This document shows positions 13,352 through 22,009 of a stretch of DNA of 37,760 nt, one piece after another; the first letter of the stretch is position 1, and every line of letters begins with the position of its first letter. Origin of the DNA: DAOTZU01 sp034433995. GTDB taxonomy: Bacteria > Chloroflexota > Anaerolineae > UBA1429. A model generated the notes under the pieces. It ran no database searches. It was given only the letters and a program-made list of their open reading frames with translations, and was not told where the DNA came from. A program made the translations under genes and the position numbers. The stretch covers positions 1 to 37,760 of the forward strand of contig DAOTZU010000152.1 in NCBI GenBank assembly GCA_034433995.1, given 5' to 3'.

Positions 13352-15682
13352 TCAACGGGGCAGGCGATAGAGCCTTATCTCCTCTTGGGCATAAACCGGC
13401 TGCAGAAACGTCTCGTACCAAGCCACCCTGGCCGTGTCGAGGCCATAATGCTTGCGCTCATACGGGCCGATGAAGAGGTGGGTCGCCTGGTAGGCGCGCA
13501 AAGTGGCCAGGATCCTTTCTGCGGAAGGATCAGTGTAGATCGTCGCCAACGCCTCGATGCGCCGGCGCACCTCCGCATCGCCGCCGCGCCATTGCACCTC
13601 GTGGCCCGGCCAACCCAAGATGGTGGGCACCCCGCTCCAGGCGGAGAGGCGGTTGTGGGCCGGATGGTAATCTTCCCCCGGCGCCTCCGCGATGATGTCT
13701 TGGCCGGTGGCATGCTCTTCCAGCCAGCGCCAGGCGCCGTATTCTGCGGGCGAGACGCGCCGTAAATACTCGGTGCCGTCCAAGGTGGGCGCGCCGCCGT
13801 AGCCCTCGGCCACGGTGTAGGTGGCGGCCAGGGGATAATACAGCGTGGCCAGCAAGAGCGCGGCGCTGCCCCATGCCGCCAGACGCTGCCACCCGCCCGC
13901 CTCCATAAACTGGGCCAAGGTCGCCAGCGCGGCGCTGCCCAGGAGCACCCACGCTTGGTAGTAGAGCTTGAACACCGTGTTCATGCGCGTGGCAAAGAAA
14001 TCGCCCAGGTAGAGGAATTCGCACCCGTAGGTGAGGGCCAGGCCCAACAGGGCAAAGGCCGGGGCCAAAATCTGGGCGGGGCGGTGAGGCGCCTCCGCGC
14101 GCAGCGAGAGGATCACGGCGTCGCAGGCCAGGGCCAGGAGGGCGCTCTGCACAAGGAGCGTCCACGGCCCGCTGCGCGCCAGGGCCACCAAGCTCCAGAG
14201 GGTGCGCCCCCAGCCGCCCAGGAGGAGGGTGATCAGCCACGGCGAGAGGACGATGCCCAGCCACAGCCGGACCAGGGTGCGGGCCGGGAGCGCGGCTTGG
14301 GGGCGTCGGCGCCGTTCGACCAGGTGGGCGATGGCTGCCCAAAAGAGGGGCACCAGCCAGGGGCCGAAGCAGAGCATATAATGCCGCAGGGGCGTCTTGG
14401 CGTAATATGCCAGGCCGATCCCCTGCGCTTGGGAGCTCAGCCCGCGATAAAAGGGCAAAAAATAGGCCACGCTACCCAGGACCAGCCAAAGGATCAACGT
14501 GCCCGCGGAGCGCGGCCAAGCGCGCCACGAGAGTCCCCGCCGCCAAAGGCCCAGGCACAGTGCCAACAGGTTCGCCACCAAGAAGGTGGGGAGGTCCCAA
14601 CTGTTGATCATGCCCAGGCTGCCGAGAAACAGGGGCAGGAGCCAGAACCGCGCCTGGCGCCACCAGGCGCGCACCTCGCCTTCTTGGCCCGCATGGTAGA
14701 GCTCCAACGCCAGGCTCAGCGCTAGGAGCACGTAGGGAAGGGCCATGACGTGGGGATGCAGGTCGCCCAGGATGAAACTAAAGGCGGGGAACTCGGTGAT
14801 CACCGTGGGTGTCCTGCCCAGGGGATTGGCATCCTGGAAGACGCGGCTGGCGCGCCACCACCACGTCCCCGCCGGGAGCCATGCTCCGGTCGGCCGCGCC
14901 TCGGCCAGGCCGGGCACGGCCAGCCAGCGGTAGAAAGCATCCGTGCCCCAACCCCGCGCCCGCAGCGCCTCGCAAAGGCCCTCCCAATTGCCGGCCAGCA
15001 TGAGGGCCAAGCCCCCCGCGATGCCCCAGGCCGTGGCCCGCGTTTGGCGCTCACCTTGGCGGAGGACCAGAGCGTGGATCAGCCCGTAGCCGCCCACCAC
15101 GCCGAGGGCCAATGTGTGGGCCAGGCCCAAGTTGTAGGCTATGCCCGCGGGCAGGCCCGTCAGCCGGGCGAGGATGGCCACTGTGAGATGGCCGAAATAA
15201 TAGTAGCTGATGGGGAACCCCGCCAGCCAGGGATCGTTGGGGGGCAGGCGCGGGCTGCGCAAGAGGGCGTTCAGGAAGGCGAAATCCATGGGTTGTTCGG
15301 TGTGGGCGATGGCGGGGTCGTAGGCGCGGTGGGCGGCGTAAAGCAGCAAGGTCGCGGCAAAGAGGATCTCCACAGCCAGGAGTTGGCGCCATGCGTTGCG
15401 CAGCGTCTGGACAAGTTCGCCGCCCTGGCGCGCCCACATGCTCAGCCCCATCACGGCCAGGGCCGCGGTCACGGCCCACAGCGCCTCGGCGCGGTTGGGC
15501 ACCAGGCCGGCGATGCCTAATAACCAGTAAACATAACCAAGGGTCACCAGCCCCACCGGCCGGGCGTAAACATATCCCCGCCCGGGTGTGTGGCGCCCAA
15601 GCTGCGCCGCCAGCGGCCAGGCCAGCCAACCGATGAGGGTGTGGGCCAGCCACCACGACCCCACGGCCCTCCAAAAGTCCAT
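13352..15682 (-). CDS. DUF2298 (Chlor_Arch_YYY) polytopic membrane protein
   Basis: 776 residues with about a dozen or more membrane helices. The segment 'HTEQPMDFAFLNALLRSPRLPPNDPWLAG' followed by 'ISYYYFGHL' (about 127-168) is the signature of the DUF2298/Chlor_Arch_YYY family, found in Chloroflexota and archaea. Later 'TEFPAFSFILGDLHPHVMALP' and 'GDFFATRMNTVFKLYYQAW' are also family features. The overall layout resembles GT-C glycosyltransferase-like integral membrane proteins, with a soluble C-terminal part (about 640-776). No enzymatic function is established. It lies downstream of the enolase terminator on the same strand, so it is probably transcribed separately. Confidence 0.85.
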   Translation of the reverse strand: MDFWRAVGSWWLAHTLIGWLAWPLAAQLGRHTPGRGYVYARPVGLVTLGYVYWLLGIAGLVPNRAEALWAVTAALAVMGLSMWARQGGELVQTLRNAWRQLLAVEILFAATLLLYAAHRAYDPAIAHTEQPMDFAFLNALLRSPRLPPNDPWLAGFPISYYYFGHLTVAILARLTGLPAGIAYNLGLAHTLALGVVGGYGLIHALVLRQGERQTRATAWGIAGGLALMLAGNWEGLCEALRARGWGTDAFYRWLAVPGLAEARPTGAWLPAGTWWWRASRVFQDANPLGRTPTVITEFPAFSFILGDLHPHVMALPYVLLALSLALELYHAGQEGEVRAWWRQARFWLLPLFLGSLGMINSWDLPTFLVANLLALCLGLWRRGLSWRAWPRSAGTLILWLVLGSVAYFLPFYRGLSSQAQGIGLAYYAKTPLRHYMLCFGPWLVPLFWAAIAHLVERRRRPQAALPARTLVRLWLGIVLSPWLITLLLGGWGRTLWSLVALARSGPWTLLVQSALLALACDAVILSLRAEAPHRPAQILAPAFALLGLALTYGCEFLYLGDFFATRMNTVFKLYYQAWVLLGSAALATLAQFMEAGGWQRLAAWGSAALLLATLYYPLAATYTVAEGYGGAPTLDGTEYLRRVSPAEYGAWRWLEEHATGQDIIAEAPGEDYHPAHNRLSAWSGVPTILGWPGHEVQWRGGDAEVRRRIEALATIYTDPSAERILATLRAYQATHLFIGPYERKHYGLDTARVAWYETFLQPVYAQEEIRLYRLPR

Positions 15683-15730
15683 GGCAATCCTCCCGCCCCC
15701 ATTCTAGCCGAGGCCGGGCCGGCGGCCAAA

Positions 15731-15762
15731 CAAAAAAAGAGGGGGAGCGAGCTCCCCCTCTT
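15731..15762 (-). terminator. Terminator of the acs-eno operon
   Basis: On the minus strand a 12-bp stem (arms 15762-15751 and 15748-15737) with a two-base centre is followed by TTTTTTTG. It lies 13 bases after the enolase stop codon. Confidence 0.9.
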
Positions 15763-15774
15763 CATGCTATAAGA

Positions 15775-17058
15775 CTAGCGCTTGACGCGAAAGGCCTTCA
15801 TGCCGGGGAAGTAGGCTGTATCGCCCAGCTCCTCCTCGATGCGCAGGAGCTGGTTATACTTGAGGACGCGCTCGCTGCGGCAGGGGGCGCCGGTCTTGAT
15901 CTGCCCCATGTTCAGGCCGACGGCGATATCGGCGATGGTGCTATCCTCGGTCTCGCCGGAGCGATGGGAGACGACGCAGGCCCAGCCGGCGCGATGGGCC
16001 AGATCCACAGCGGCGATGGCCTCCGTCAGCGAGCCGATCTGGTTCACCTTGCAGAGCAGGGCCGTGGCCGCCTTGCGCTCGATGGCCTTTTGCACCCGCT
16101 CCACGTTGGTCACCAGCAGGTCATCGCCCACGATCTGCACCTTGTCGCCGATGGCCTGCACCAGCTTCACCCAGCCATCCCAATCGTCCTCGGCCATGCC
16201 ATCTTCCAAGGAGATGATGGGATATTTGTTGACCCAATCCACGTAAAAGGCCACCATCTCCTCGCTGGAGAGGACGCGCCCTTCCCGCTTGAGGTGATAT
16301 TTGCCGTCCTCATAGATCTCGCTGGCGGCCGGATCCAAGGCGATCCAGACGTCCTCGCCGGGGCGATAGCCGGCCTTTTCGATGGCCTCCAGGATCACCT
16401 CGATGGCCATGGCGTTGGAGCTGAGGGAGGGGGCGAAGCCGCCCTCGTCGCCCACATTGGTGTTGAGGCCTTTGCTGGCCAGGACCTTTTTCAGCGCGGC
16501 ATAGATCTCGGCCCCCCAGCGCAGGCATTCGGCAAAGGAGGACGCGCCCGTGGGCATGATCAGGAACTCTTGCAGGTCGGTGCTGTTGGCCGCGTGCTTG
16601 CCGCCGTTGAGGATGTTCATCATCGGCACGGGCAAGGTGCGAGCGCTGACGCCGCCCAGATAGCGGTACAGCGGCAGGCCCAGCGCCTCGGCAGCGGCCT
16701 TGGCCACCGCCAGCGACACGCCGAGGATGGCGTTGGCCCCCAGGTTCCCCTTGTTGGGCGTGCCATCCAGGCCGATCATCAGGTTGTCAATGGCGACCTG
16801 CTCCAGGGCGTCCATCCCCACCACTTGGGGGGCGATGACATTGTTGACGCTCTCCACCGCCTTGAGCACGCCCTTGCCGCCGTAGCGCTTGGGGTCGCCA
16901 TCGCGCAGTTCGACGGCCTCATGGGCGCCGGTGGAGGCCCCGGAGGGCACCGCCGCGCGGCCGAACGCGCCGCAGGCCAGCTCCACGTCCACCTCGATGG
17001 TCGGGTTGCCGCGAGAATCCAGGATCTCCCGGGCATGAATATCGGTGATGGTGGTCAT
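15775..17058 (-). CDS. eno: Enolase
   Basis: 427 residues, full length. It converts 2-phosphoglycerate to phosphoenolpyruvate in glycolysis/gluconeogenesis with two Mg2+. 'HAREILDSRGNPTIEVDV' at the N terminus, 'ALLCKVNQIGSLTEA' with the catalytic lysine, and 'SHRSGETEDSTIADIAVG' are all intact. I chose ATG 17058 after AAGGAG; a GTG two codons upstream (17064) is possible. The upstream gene's stop is at 17066-17064, so the two genes are directly coupled, linking PEP formation with acetyl-CoA/acetate energy metabolism. Confidence 0.97.
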   Translation of the reverse strand: MTTITDIHAREILDSRGNPTIEVDVELACGAFGRAAVPSGASTGAHEAVELRDGDPKRYGGKGVLKAVESVNNVIAPQVVGMDALEQVAIDNLMIGLDGTPNKGNLGANAILGVSLAVAKAAAEALGLPLYRYLGGVSARTLPVPMMNILNGGKHAANSTDLQEFLIMPTGASSFAECLRWGAEIYAALKKVLASKGLNTNVGDEGGFAPSLSSNAMAIEVILEAIEKAGYRPGEDVWIALDPAASEIYEDGKYHLKREGRVLSSEEMVAFYVDWVNKYPIISLEDGMAEDDWDGWVKLVQAIGDKVQIVGDDLLVTNVERVQKAIERKAATALLCKVNQIGSLTEAIAAVDLAHRAGWACVVSHRSGETEDSTIADIAVGLNMGQIKTGAPCRSERVLKYNQLLRIEEELGDTAYFPGMKAFRVKR

Positions 17059-17063
17059 TTTCA

Positions 17064-19160
17064 CTACTCCTTACTAAGAATGAGGCGCATATCCACAGCT
17101 ACGGCGCCTTTGCCCTTTTCGCGCACCAAAAGCGGGTTGATATCCAGCTCGGCGATTTCGGGGAAATCGGTGACGAGCTGGGCCACGCGCAGGATCGTCT
17201 CGGTGATGGCCTCGATATCGGCCGGGGCCTGGCCCCGCACGCCGGCCAAAAGCTTGTAGGAGCGGATGGCCTGGATCATCTGCTGGGCCTGCAGGCGCGA
17301 CATCGGCGCGACGCGGAAGGTCACATCCTTGAGCACCTCGACATAAATGCCGCCCAGACCGAACATCACCAAGGGGCCGAACTGGGGATCGCGGTTCATG
17401 CCGATGATCACCTCCCGGGCGTTGGTGACCATCTCTTGGATCTGTGCGCCCCAGATGACGGCGTCGGGCTTGTGGGCCTTGGCCCGCTGGATGAGGGTAT
17501 CAAAGGCCTGGCGGGCCTCCTGGTCATTCTTGACCCCCACGATGATACCCCCGACATCCGATTTGTGCAAAATATCGGGCGAGGCGATTTTCATCACCAC
17601 GGGGTAACCGATCTCGCGGCAATAGGCCACAGCCGCGTCGGGGGTCGCCGCCACGGTGGAGCGAGGCGTAGCGATCCCGTAGGCCTTTAGAATCTCCTGG
17701 GCCTCGGCATCGCCGATGGCGTTGCGCCCTTCACGGCGCACGTTGGCCAGGAGCTTGGCCACGGCTGCCTTGTCCACCGCAAAACTCTCGATGGTGACCT
17801 CAGGCTGCTGGCGCCAGGTATGATATTTGAACATCGCCCCCAAGGCGGCGACGGCGCGCTCGGGGAAGGGATAATTGGGGATGCGGTTCTGGGCGAGCAG
17901 CTTGGTGCCGGCGCTGACCTCCTTCTGGCCCATGAAGCAGGCCATGACGGGCTTGCCGGCTTGGGTGTTGGTGCGGATGAGGGCCTCCGCGGTGCCCACG
18001 ATCTCGGTGGAGGTCTGCGGGGTGAGGATCACCACCACGCCATCCACCCCCGGATCCTTCAGCACCACCTCCAGCGCCACGGCGTAACGATCGGCCCGCG
18101 CATCGCCCAGCACGTCCACGGGGTTATGGATGTTGGCGGCCGGGGGCAGGGCCTGCTTGAGCACGGCCTCGGTCTCGGGCTGCAACGTAGCCAGGACGAG
18201 GTTATTGCGCTCCAGGGCGTCGGTGGCCATCACGCCGGGGCCGCCGGCGTTGGTGACGATGGCGATGCGGTTCCCCTTGAGGAGGGGTTGATAGGCAAAG
18301 GCGGTGGAATAATCGAACAGCTCCTGCACCGATTCGGCGCGCAACACCCCCGCCTGGCCAAAGGCGGCATCGTAGGCCGCGTCGGAGCCGGCCAGGCTGC
18401 CGGTGTGGGAGGAGACGGCCTTGGAGCCCGAGGCGGTGCGCCCCGATTTCACCGCGATGATGGGCTTGTGGCGGGCGGCCTCGCGCGCCGTGCGGATGAA
18501 CGCCGCGCCATCGCGAATGCCCTCGATATAGGCGATGATGACGTTGGTGCGCGGATCGGTGCCCCAATCTTGGAGCAGGGCCACTTCATCCACATCGGCC
18601 TTGTTGCCCAGGCTGACAAAATGCGAGAAGCCGATGTGTTCGGCCAGGGCATAATCCAAGATGGCCGTGCAGAGCGCCCCCGATTGCGACATAAAGGCGA
18701 TGGAACCCGCCTCCGGCGTGCCGGCGGCAAAGGAGGCGTTCATGGGCACAAAGGTGTCAATGACGCCCAGGCAGTTGGGGCCGATGATGCGCATGTTGTA
18801 GCGCCGGGCGATCTCCAGGAGCTCTTGCTCCATGCGGATCCCCTCACCGCCCGCCTCGCGAAAGCCGGCGGTGATGATGATGGCCCCTTTAGCCCCTTTC
18901 TTGCCCGATTCTTCCAATACCGAGGCCACGAACTTGTTGGGGACGACGATGGTCACCAAATCCAGGGGACCGGGGATATCCAACACCGAGGGGTAACAGG
19001 TTAGCCCCAAAATCTCGCTCGCTTTGGGGTTGATGGGATAGATTTGCCCCTTGAAACCGCTCTGCACCAGGTTGGCCAACACCTGATAACCGAGCTTTTG
19101 GGGATTTTCGGAAGCGCCGATGACGGCTACGGCCTGTGGAGCAAAGAACATGTCGAGCAT
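17064..19160 (-). CDS. Acetate-CoA ligase (ADP-forming), fused alpha-beta
   Basis: 698 residues, the usual length of the single-chain enzyme. It interconverts acetyl-CoA + ADP + Pi with acetate + CoA + ATP, conserving energy during fermentation of sugars and peptides. Domain order: CoA-binding Rossmann domain (about 5-130, 'VAVIGASENPQKLGY'), succinyl-CoA ligase-like domains (about 150-450) and the ATP-grasp beta part (about 480-698, 'VMKIASPDILHKSDVGGIIVG'). The phospho-histidine is H252 in 'SSHTGSLAGSD'. The start ATG 19160 follows AAGGGAG. It is the first gene of an operon with eno and is divergent from the Pta-N/DRTGG gene. Related enzymes use propionyl- or aryl-CoA, so acetate is the likely rather than proven substrate. 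Confidence 0.88.
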   Translation of the reverse strand: MLDMFFAPQAVAVIGASENPQKLGYQVLANLVQSGFKGQIYPINPKASEILGLTCYPSVLDIPGPLDLVTIVVPNKFVASVLEESGKKGAKGAIIITAGFREAGGEGIRMEQELLEIARRYNMRIIGPNCLGVIDTFVPMNASFAAGTPEAGSIAFMSQSGALCTAILDYALAEHIGFSHFVSLGNKADVDEVALLQDWGTDPRTNVIIAYIEGIRDGAAFIRTAREAARHKPIIAVKSGRTASGSKAVSSHTGSLAGSDAAYDAAFGQAGVLRAESVQELFDYSTAFAYQPLLKGNRIAIVTNAGGPGVMATDALERNNLVLATLQPETEAVLKQALPPAANIHNPVDVLGDARADRYAVALEVVLKDPGVDGVVVILTPQTSTEIVGTAEALIRTNTQAGKPVMACFMGQKEVSAGTKLLAQNRIPNYPFPERAVAALGAMFKYHTWRQQPEVTIESFAVDKAAVAKLLANVRREGRNAIGDAEAQEILKAYGIATPRSTVAATPDAAVAYCREIGYPVVMKIASPDILHKSDVGGIIVGVKNDQEARQAFDTLIQRAKAHKPDAVIWGAQIQEMVTNAREVIIGMNRDPQFGPLVMFGLGGIYVEVLKDVTFRVAPMSRLQAQQMIQAIRSYKLLAGVRGQAPADIEAITETILRVAQLVTDFPEIAELDINPLLVREKGKGAVAVDMRLILSKE

Positions 19161-19259
19161 AATAGCGATCTCCCTTGATGCCAGAATTTACTCGCGCAAT
19201 GTTACAACAAAGGGGAATAAAAGGCAAATCCATTCGTGCCATCTGTAACAAAGTCCGCC

Positions 19260-19288
19260 TTGACTTGTGGCGCAAAGCGCGCTACTCT
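19260..19288 (+). promoter_or_regulatory. Weak candidate promoter of the Pta-N/DRTGG gene
   Basis: TTGACT (19260-19265), 17-base spacer, TACTCT (19283-19288). The -10 match is poor. The 175-base divergent region otherwise holds the AT-richer stretch around 19195-19250; I see no clear minus-strand promoter there. Confidence 0.35.
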
Positions 19289-19335
19289 AGAAATAATCCA
19301 TTCGCCAAGCGCGTTCGCCGCCGAAAGGAGCTCTC

Positions 19336-20583
19336 ATGAGCGCGAGCAAATATCCGCCCACCCTCTTTATTCTGGGCACCGATCGCAATATCGGCAAGAC
19401 GGTGACCTGCATCGGCATCATCGCCAAACTCCTCTCCCCCGAACACGGCTATAAAGTCGAGGACATTGGCTACATCAAGCCGGTGGGGCAGGAGACATTA
19501 CAAGTGCTGGATGGTCGGGGCGTGCCCATCCAGGTGGATAAGGACGCCGTGCTGGTGACCTCGCTTCTGGGCATCGAATGCTGCGGCTATGACAAAATGA
19601 GCCCCGTGGTCTGGCGCGATGGCCTCACCTCGGCCTACATCGAGGAGGCGGCCAAGGGCGATCCCCTGGTCGGGCGCGAGAATTTTCTGCAACAGATCCG
19701 CGAGGCGTACGAGTGCATCTGCCAGGGCAAACGCATCGTCATCGTCGAGGGGACGGGACAGCCGGGAGTGGGCTCGGTGGCGGGGATCTCGAACGCCGAT
19801 GTGATCAACGCCTTGCGCGAGATGGGCGTCCAGCTTTTCGCCATCATGGTGACCAGGGGGGGCATCGGCAGCACCATTGACCAGGTGTTCCCCTATTTGA
19901 TGGCCCTGGATCATATGGGCACGCGCATCAATGGGGTCATCATCAATGGGGTCATCCCCGGCAAGGCGGAGAAGGTGCGCCATTATTTGGAAACCTATTA
20001 TCAACGTGTTTTTGGTTCGCTCTATGGCCCGCGCCTGCAGGTGCAAACCGCGCCGCCGATCCTGGGCTTTGTGCCCATCATTCCCGAGCTCAAATTGCCG
20101 ACCATGCGGCTCATCGCCGACCACTTCGCGGGAGAGCCGGATAGCGCCCTGGAGATCATCGCGCCGGCCGATTTTGAACAGCGCGCCTGCCAACTGGTGC
20201 GCAAGCTCAAAGTCATCACCCTGGAGTTTGGCTACGAGCCCTTCCTGGAGCCCGGCGATGCTGTGGTGGTGGGGGTGAATGCCAACGACGTGATCCTGGC
20301 CCTGCTCCTGCTCCACGAGCGCATGGTGCGCAAACACGGCCGGGGACTCTCCGGCCTCATCCTCTCGTGCAAGCATGTGGGCGGCCTGGCGGAGCAGATC
20401 CGCGATCTGATCCTCTCCGGCGACCTGCCCGCCATCAGCCTGGGCTACGATACGGCGGACATCATCCAGCGCATCGAGGGGATGACCATCAAGATCCAGC
20501 CCTACGACGAGGACAAGAAACGCCTCATCGCCCGCGCCTACGAGGAGAGCATCACCCTCTGGCCTGAGCTCCACATGCCCTGA
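19336..20583 (+). CDS. P-loop (BioD/Pta-N-like) protein with DRTGG domain
   Basis: 415 residues. The N terminus is an AAA_26/dethiobiotin-synthetase-type P-loop domain ('GTDRNIGKT' at 14-22, 'VIVEGTGQPGVGSVAGISNADV' later). A DRTGG-type domain follows in the middle to C-terminal half. This is the N-terminal module of long-form phosphotransacetylases, here without the catalytic Pta domain. In long Pta proteins this part is regulatory and senses metabolites such as NADH or pyruvate. Standing back to back with the ADP-forming acetyl-CoA synthetase gene, it may tune acetyl-CoA/acetate flux. That is inference. An annotation as 'cobyrinic acid a,c-diamide synthase-like' would reflect only the P-loop fold. 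Confidence 0.75.
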   Translation: MSASKYPPTLFILGTDRNIGKTVTCIGIIAKLLSPEHGYKVEDIGYIKPVGQETLQVLDGRGVPIQVDKDAVLVTSLLGIECCGYDKMSPVVWRDGLTSAYIEEAAKGDPLVGRENFLQQIREAYECICQGKRIVIVEGTGQPGVGSVAGISNADVINALREMGVQLFAIMVTRGGIGSTIDQVFPYLMALDHMGTRINGVIINGVIPGKAEKVRHYLETYYQRVFGSLYGPRLQVQTAPPILGFVPIIPELKLPTMRLIADHFAGEPDSALEIIAPADFEQRACQLVRKLKVITLEFGYEPFLEPGDAVVVGVNANDVILALLLLHERMVRKHGRGLSGLILSCKHVGGLAEQIRDLILSGDLPAISLGYDTADIIQRIEGMTIKIQPYDEDKKRLIARAYEESITLWPELHMP

Positions 20584-20608
20584 TGCGCGGGGCTGACGGA
20601 TCTTGTTT

Positions 20609-20649
20609 GCTCCCGTCGGATTCTAACCGACGGGAGCATTTCTCGACAC
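20609..20649. repeat. Partial copy of the 130-bp element / possible terminator
   Basis: GCTCCCGTCGG (20609-20619) pairs with CCGACGGGAGC (20627-20637) and is followed by the element's terminal sequence TTTCTCGACAC (20639-20649). It corresponds to the last third of the full element just downstream. It may also end transcription of the Pta-N/DRTGG gene, whose stop is at 20583. Confidence 0.7.
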
Positions 20650-20665
20650 CCGGCAAAATGGGAGG

Positions 20666-20797
20666 GTGTTGAGAAAAGGCGTGTAGAGGCCTTGCCCGCC
20701 GTCGGATGGAATCCGACGGCTCTGCTTGCCAAGCCCGCGGCGCGGGCTTACCATCCCCAGACGTCGGTTTCTAACCGACGGGGGCATTTCTCGACAC
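20666..20797. repeat. 132-bp element with terminal inverted repeats, copy 2
   Basis: It starts with GTGTTGAGAAA (20666-20676) and ends TTTCTCGACAC (20787-20797), one mismatch between ends. The internal hairpins match copy 1 at 11745-11874, in the same orientation on the plus strand. Its right end lies 16 bases upstream of the -35 box of the Rrf2 operon. Confidence 0.85.
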
Positions 20798-20813
20798 CCG
20801 GAAAATGGCCACT

Positions 20814-20842
20814 TTGACAGGCTGGCGCCTCTGTGCTATCAT
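20814..20842 (+). promoter_or_regulatory. Promoter of the Rrf2-cysE-iscS-iscU-mnmA operon
   Basis: TTGACA (20814-20819), 17-base spacer, TATCAT (20837-20842), with a start near 20849. It is a likely autoregulation target of the Rrf2 protein, but I see no clean IscR-type palindrome. Confidence 0.8.
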
Positions 20843-20874
20843 AATCCCGACTTTTTGGTAGGAATTGAGCATCC

Positions 20875-21309
20875 ATGAAGATCTCGGCCAAAGAGCGCGC
20901 CGGCTTGCGGGCGATGGTGGAGTTTGCCCGGCATTACGGCAAGGGGCCCATCTCTCTGCGCCAGGTGGCCCAGGCGGAGGCTTTGCCTTTGCCCTACCTG
21001 GAGCAGATCGTGCTGGACCTGCGCCGCGCCGGCCTCCTGACCAGCGTGCGCGGCCCCCGGGGCGGCTACCTCTTGGCCCGCGACCCCGCTACCCTCAGCG
21101 TGGGGGATATCTTTCGCGCCGTGGAGGGAGAGCTGATGTCTGTGAACTGTACCCGCACAGACGGCTCTCCTTGTGCCAGAGAGTCGTTCTGTGCTACCCG
21201 CAGCATCTGGCAGACTGTCTTTTTGCGCGTCACCGAAACCCTTGATCGCACTTTCCTGGCCGATCTCCTACGCGATGCAGAGCCGGCCATCCCGACGAAA
21301 GGATGCTAA
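20875..21309 (+). CDS. Rrf2-family (IscR/CymR-like) transcription regulator
   Basis: 144 residues. A winged-helix domain (about 1-80) reads 'MKISAKERAGLRAMVEFAR' and 'VRGPRGGYLLARDP', typical of Rrf2 proteins. Three cysteines follow, C92, C100 and C106, close to the C92-C98-C104 set that binds a [2Fe-2S] cluster in IscR. The spacing differs, and IscR's H107 is not at the equivalent position. It heads an operon for cysteine synthesis and Fe-S/tRNA sulfur transfer, so it most likely senses Fe-S or cysteine status and controls the operon. CymR-type (cysteine-responsive) regulation is the alternative, though CymR lacks such a cysteine triad. The next gene starts 3 bases after its stop. Confidence 0.85.
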   Translation: MKISAKERAGLRAMVEFARHYGKGPISLRQVAQAEALPLPYLEQIVLDLRRAGLLTSVRGPRGGYLLARDPATLSVGDIFRAVEGELMSVNCTRTDGSPCARESFCATRSIWQTVFLRVTETLDRTFLADLLRDAEPAIPTKGC

Positions 21310-21312
21310 CCG

Positions 21313-22008
21313 ATGTTCGCTAGATTGCGCGAAGATATCCAAACGGTTTTTGCCAAAGATCCCGCCGCCCGCTCGTGGTGGGAGGTGATCACCTGCTATC
21401 CGGGCCTCCATGCCATTTGGATGCATCGTCTGGCCCATGCCCTTTGGCGGCGACGGCTGTACTGGTTGGCCCGGTTCCTCTCCCACATCAACCGCTTTTT
21501 GACGGGGATCGAGATCCATCCGGGCGCCCGCATCGGGCGGCGCTTTTTCATTGACCACGGCATGGGCATCGTCATCGGCGAGACGGCCGAGATCGGTGAC
21601 GATGTGTTGATGTACAAGGGCGCCGTCTTGGGCGGTACCTCGCTGAACAAGGGCAAGCGCCATCCCACCATCGGCAACGGCGTGGTCATCGGCAGCAATG
21701 CTGTGGTCTTGGGGCCCATCACCATCGGCGATAACGCCCGCATCGGCTCGGGGGCGGTGGTGGTCAAGCCGGTGCCGGCCGATTCGACGGCGGTGGGCGT
21801 GCCGGCCAAGGTCGTCCGCGGGCCTCACCTCCCGCCTGTGCCCAGCGTGGCGCTGCAGCACGGCCAACTGCCCGATCCCGTGGCGGAGGTGTGCCGCAAT
21901 TTGGAGGCGCGGGTGCGCGAGCTGGAGCGCGAGCTCCTTGGGCTGAAAAAGCTCGTCCAGGATAGGGCGGGCCAGCAGCCCCAGCCCATGCCTTTGGTGG
22001 AGGAATGA
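21313..22008 (+). CDS. cysE: Serine O-acetyltransferase
   Basis: 231 residues. It acetylates L-serine with acetyl-CoA to O-acetylserine, the precursor of cysteine. The N-terminal helical part is short, followed by left-handed beta-helix hexapeptide repeats (about 65-180). The catalytic pair D81-H82 lies in 'FFIDHGMGIVIGETAEIGD', and 'GAVLGGTSLNKGKRHPTIG' is a further SAT signature. The C-terminal ~30 residues add a charged helix. There is no O-acetylserine sulfhydrylase (cysK) in the window. It precedes the cysteine desulfurase by one base, which fits a supply role for the sulfur donor. Confidence 0.93.
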   Translation: MFARLREDIQTVFAKDPAARSWWEVITCYPGLHAIWMHRLAHALWRRRLYWLARFLSHINRFLTGIEIHPGARIGRRFFIDHGMGIVIGETAEIGDDVLMYKGAVLGGTSLNKGKRHPTIGNGVVIGSNAVVLGPITIGDNARIGSGAVVVKPVPADSTAVGVPAKVVRGPHLPPVPSVALQHGQLPDPVAEVCRNLEARVRELERELLGLKKLVQDRAGQQPQPMPLVEE

Positions 22009-22009
22009 G

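Noticed and set aside
15964..17259. 431-codon plus-strand open frame opposite enolase
   Set aside because: Antisense shadow of enolase; composition is typical of the reverse frame of a GC-rich gene.
17820..19004. 394-codon plus-strand open frame opposite the acetyl-CoA synthetase gene
   Set aside because: His/Gly/Asp-rich antisense shadow of a clearly identified gene, with no ribosome-binding site or family motif.
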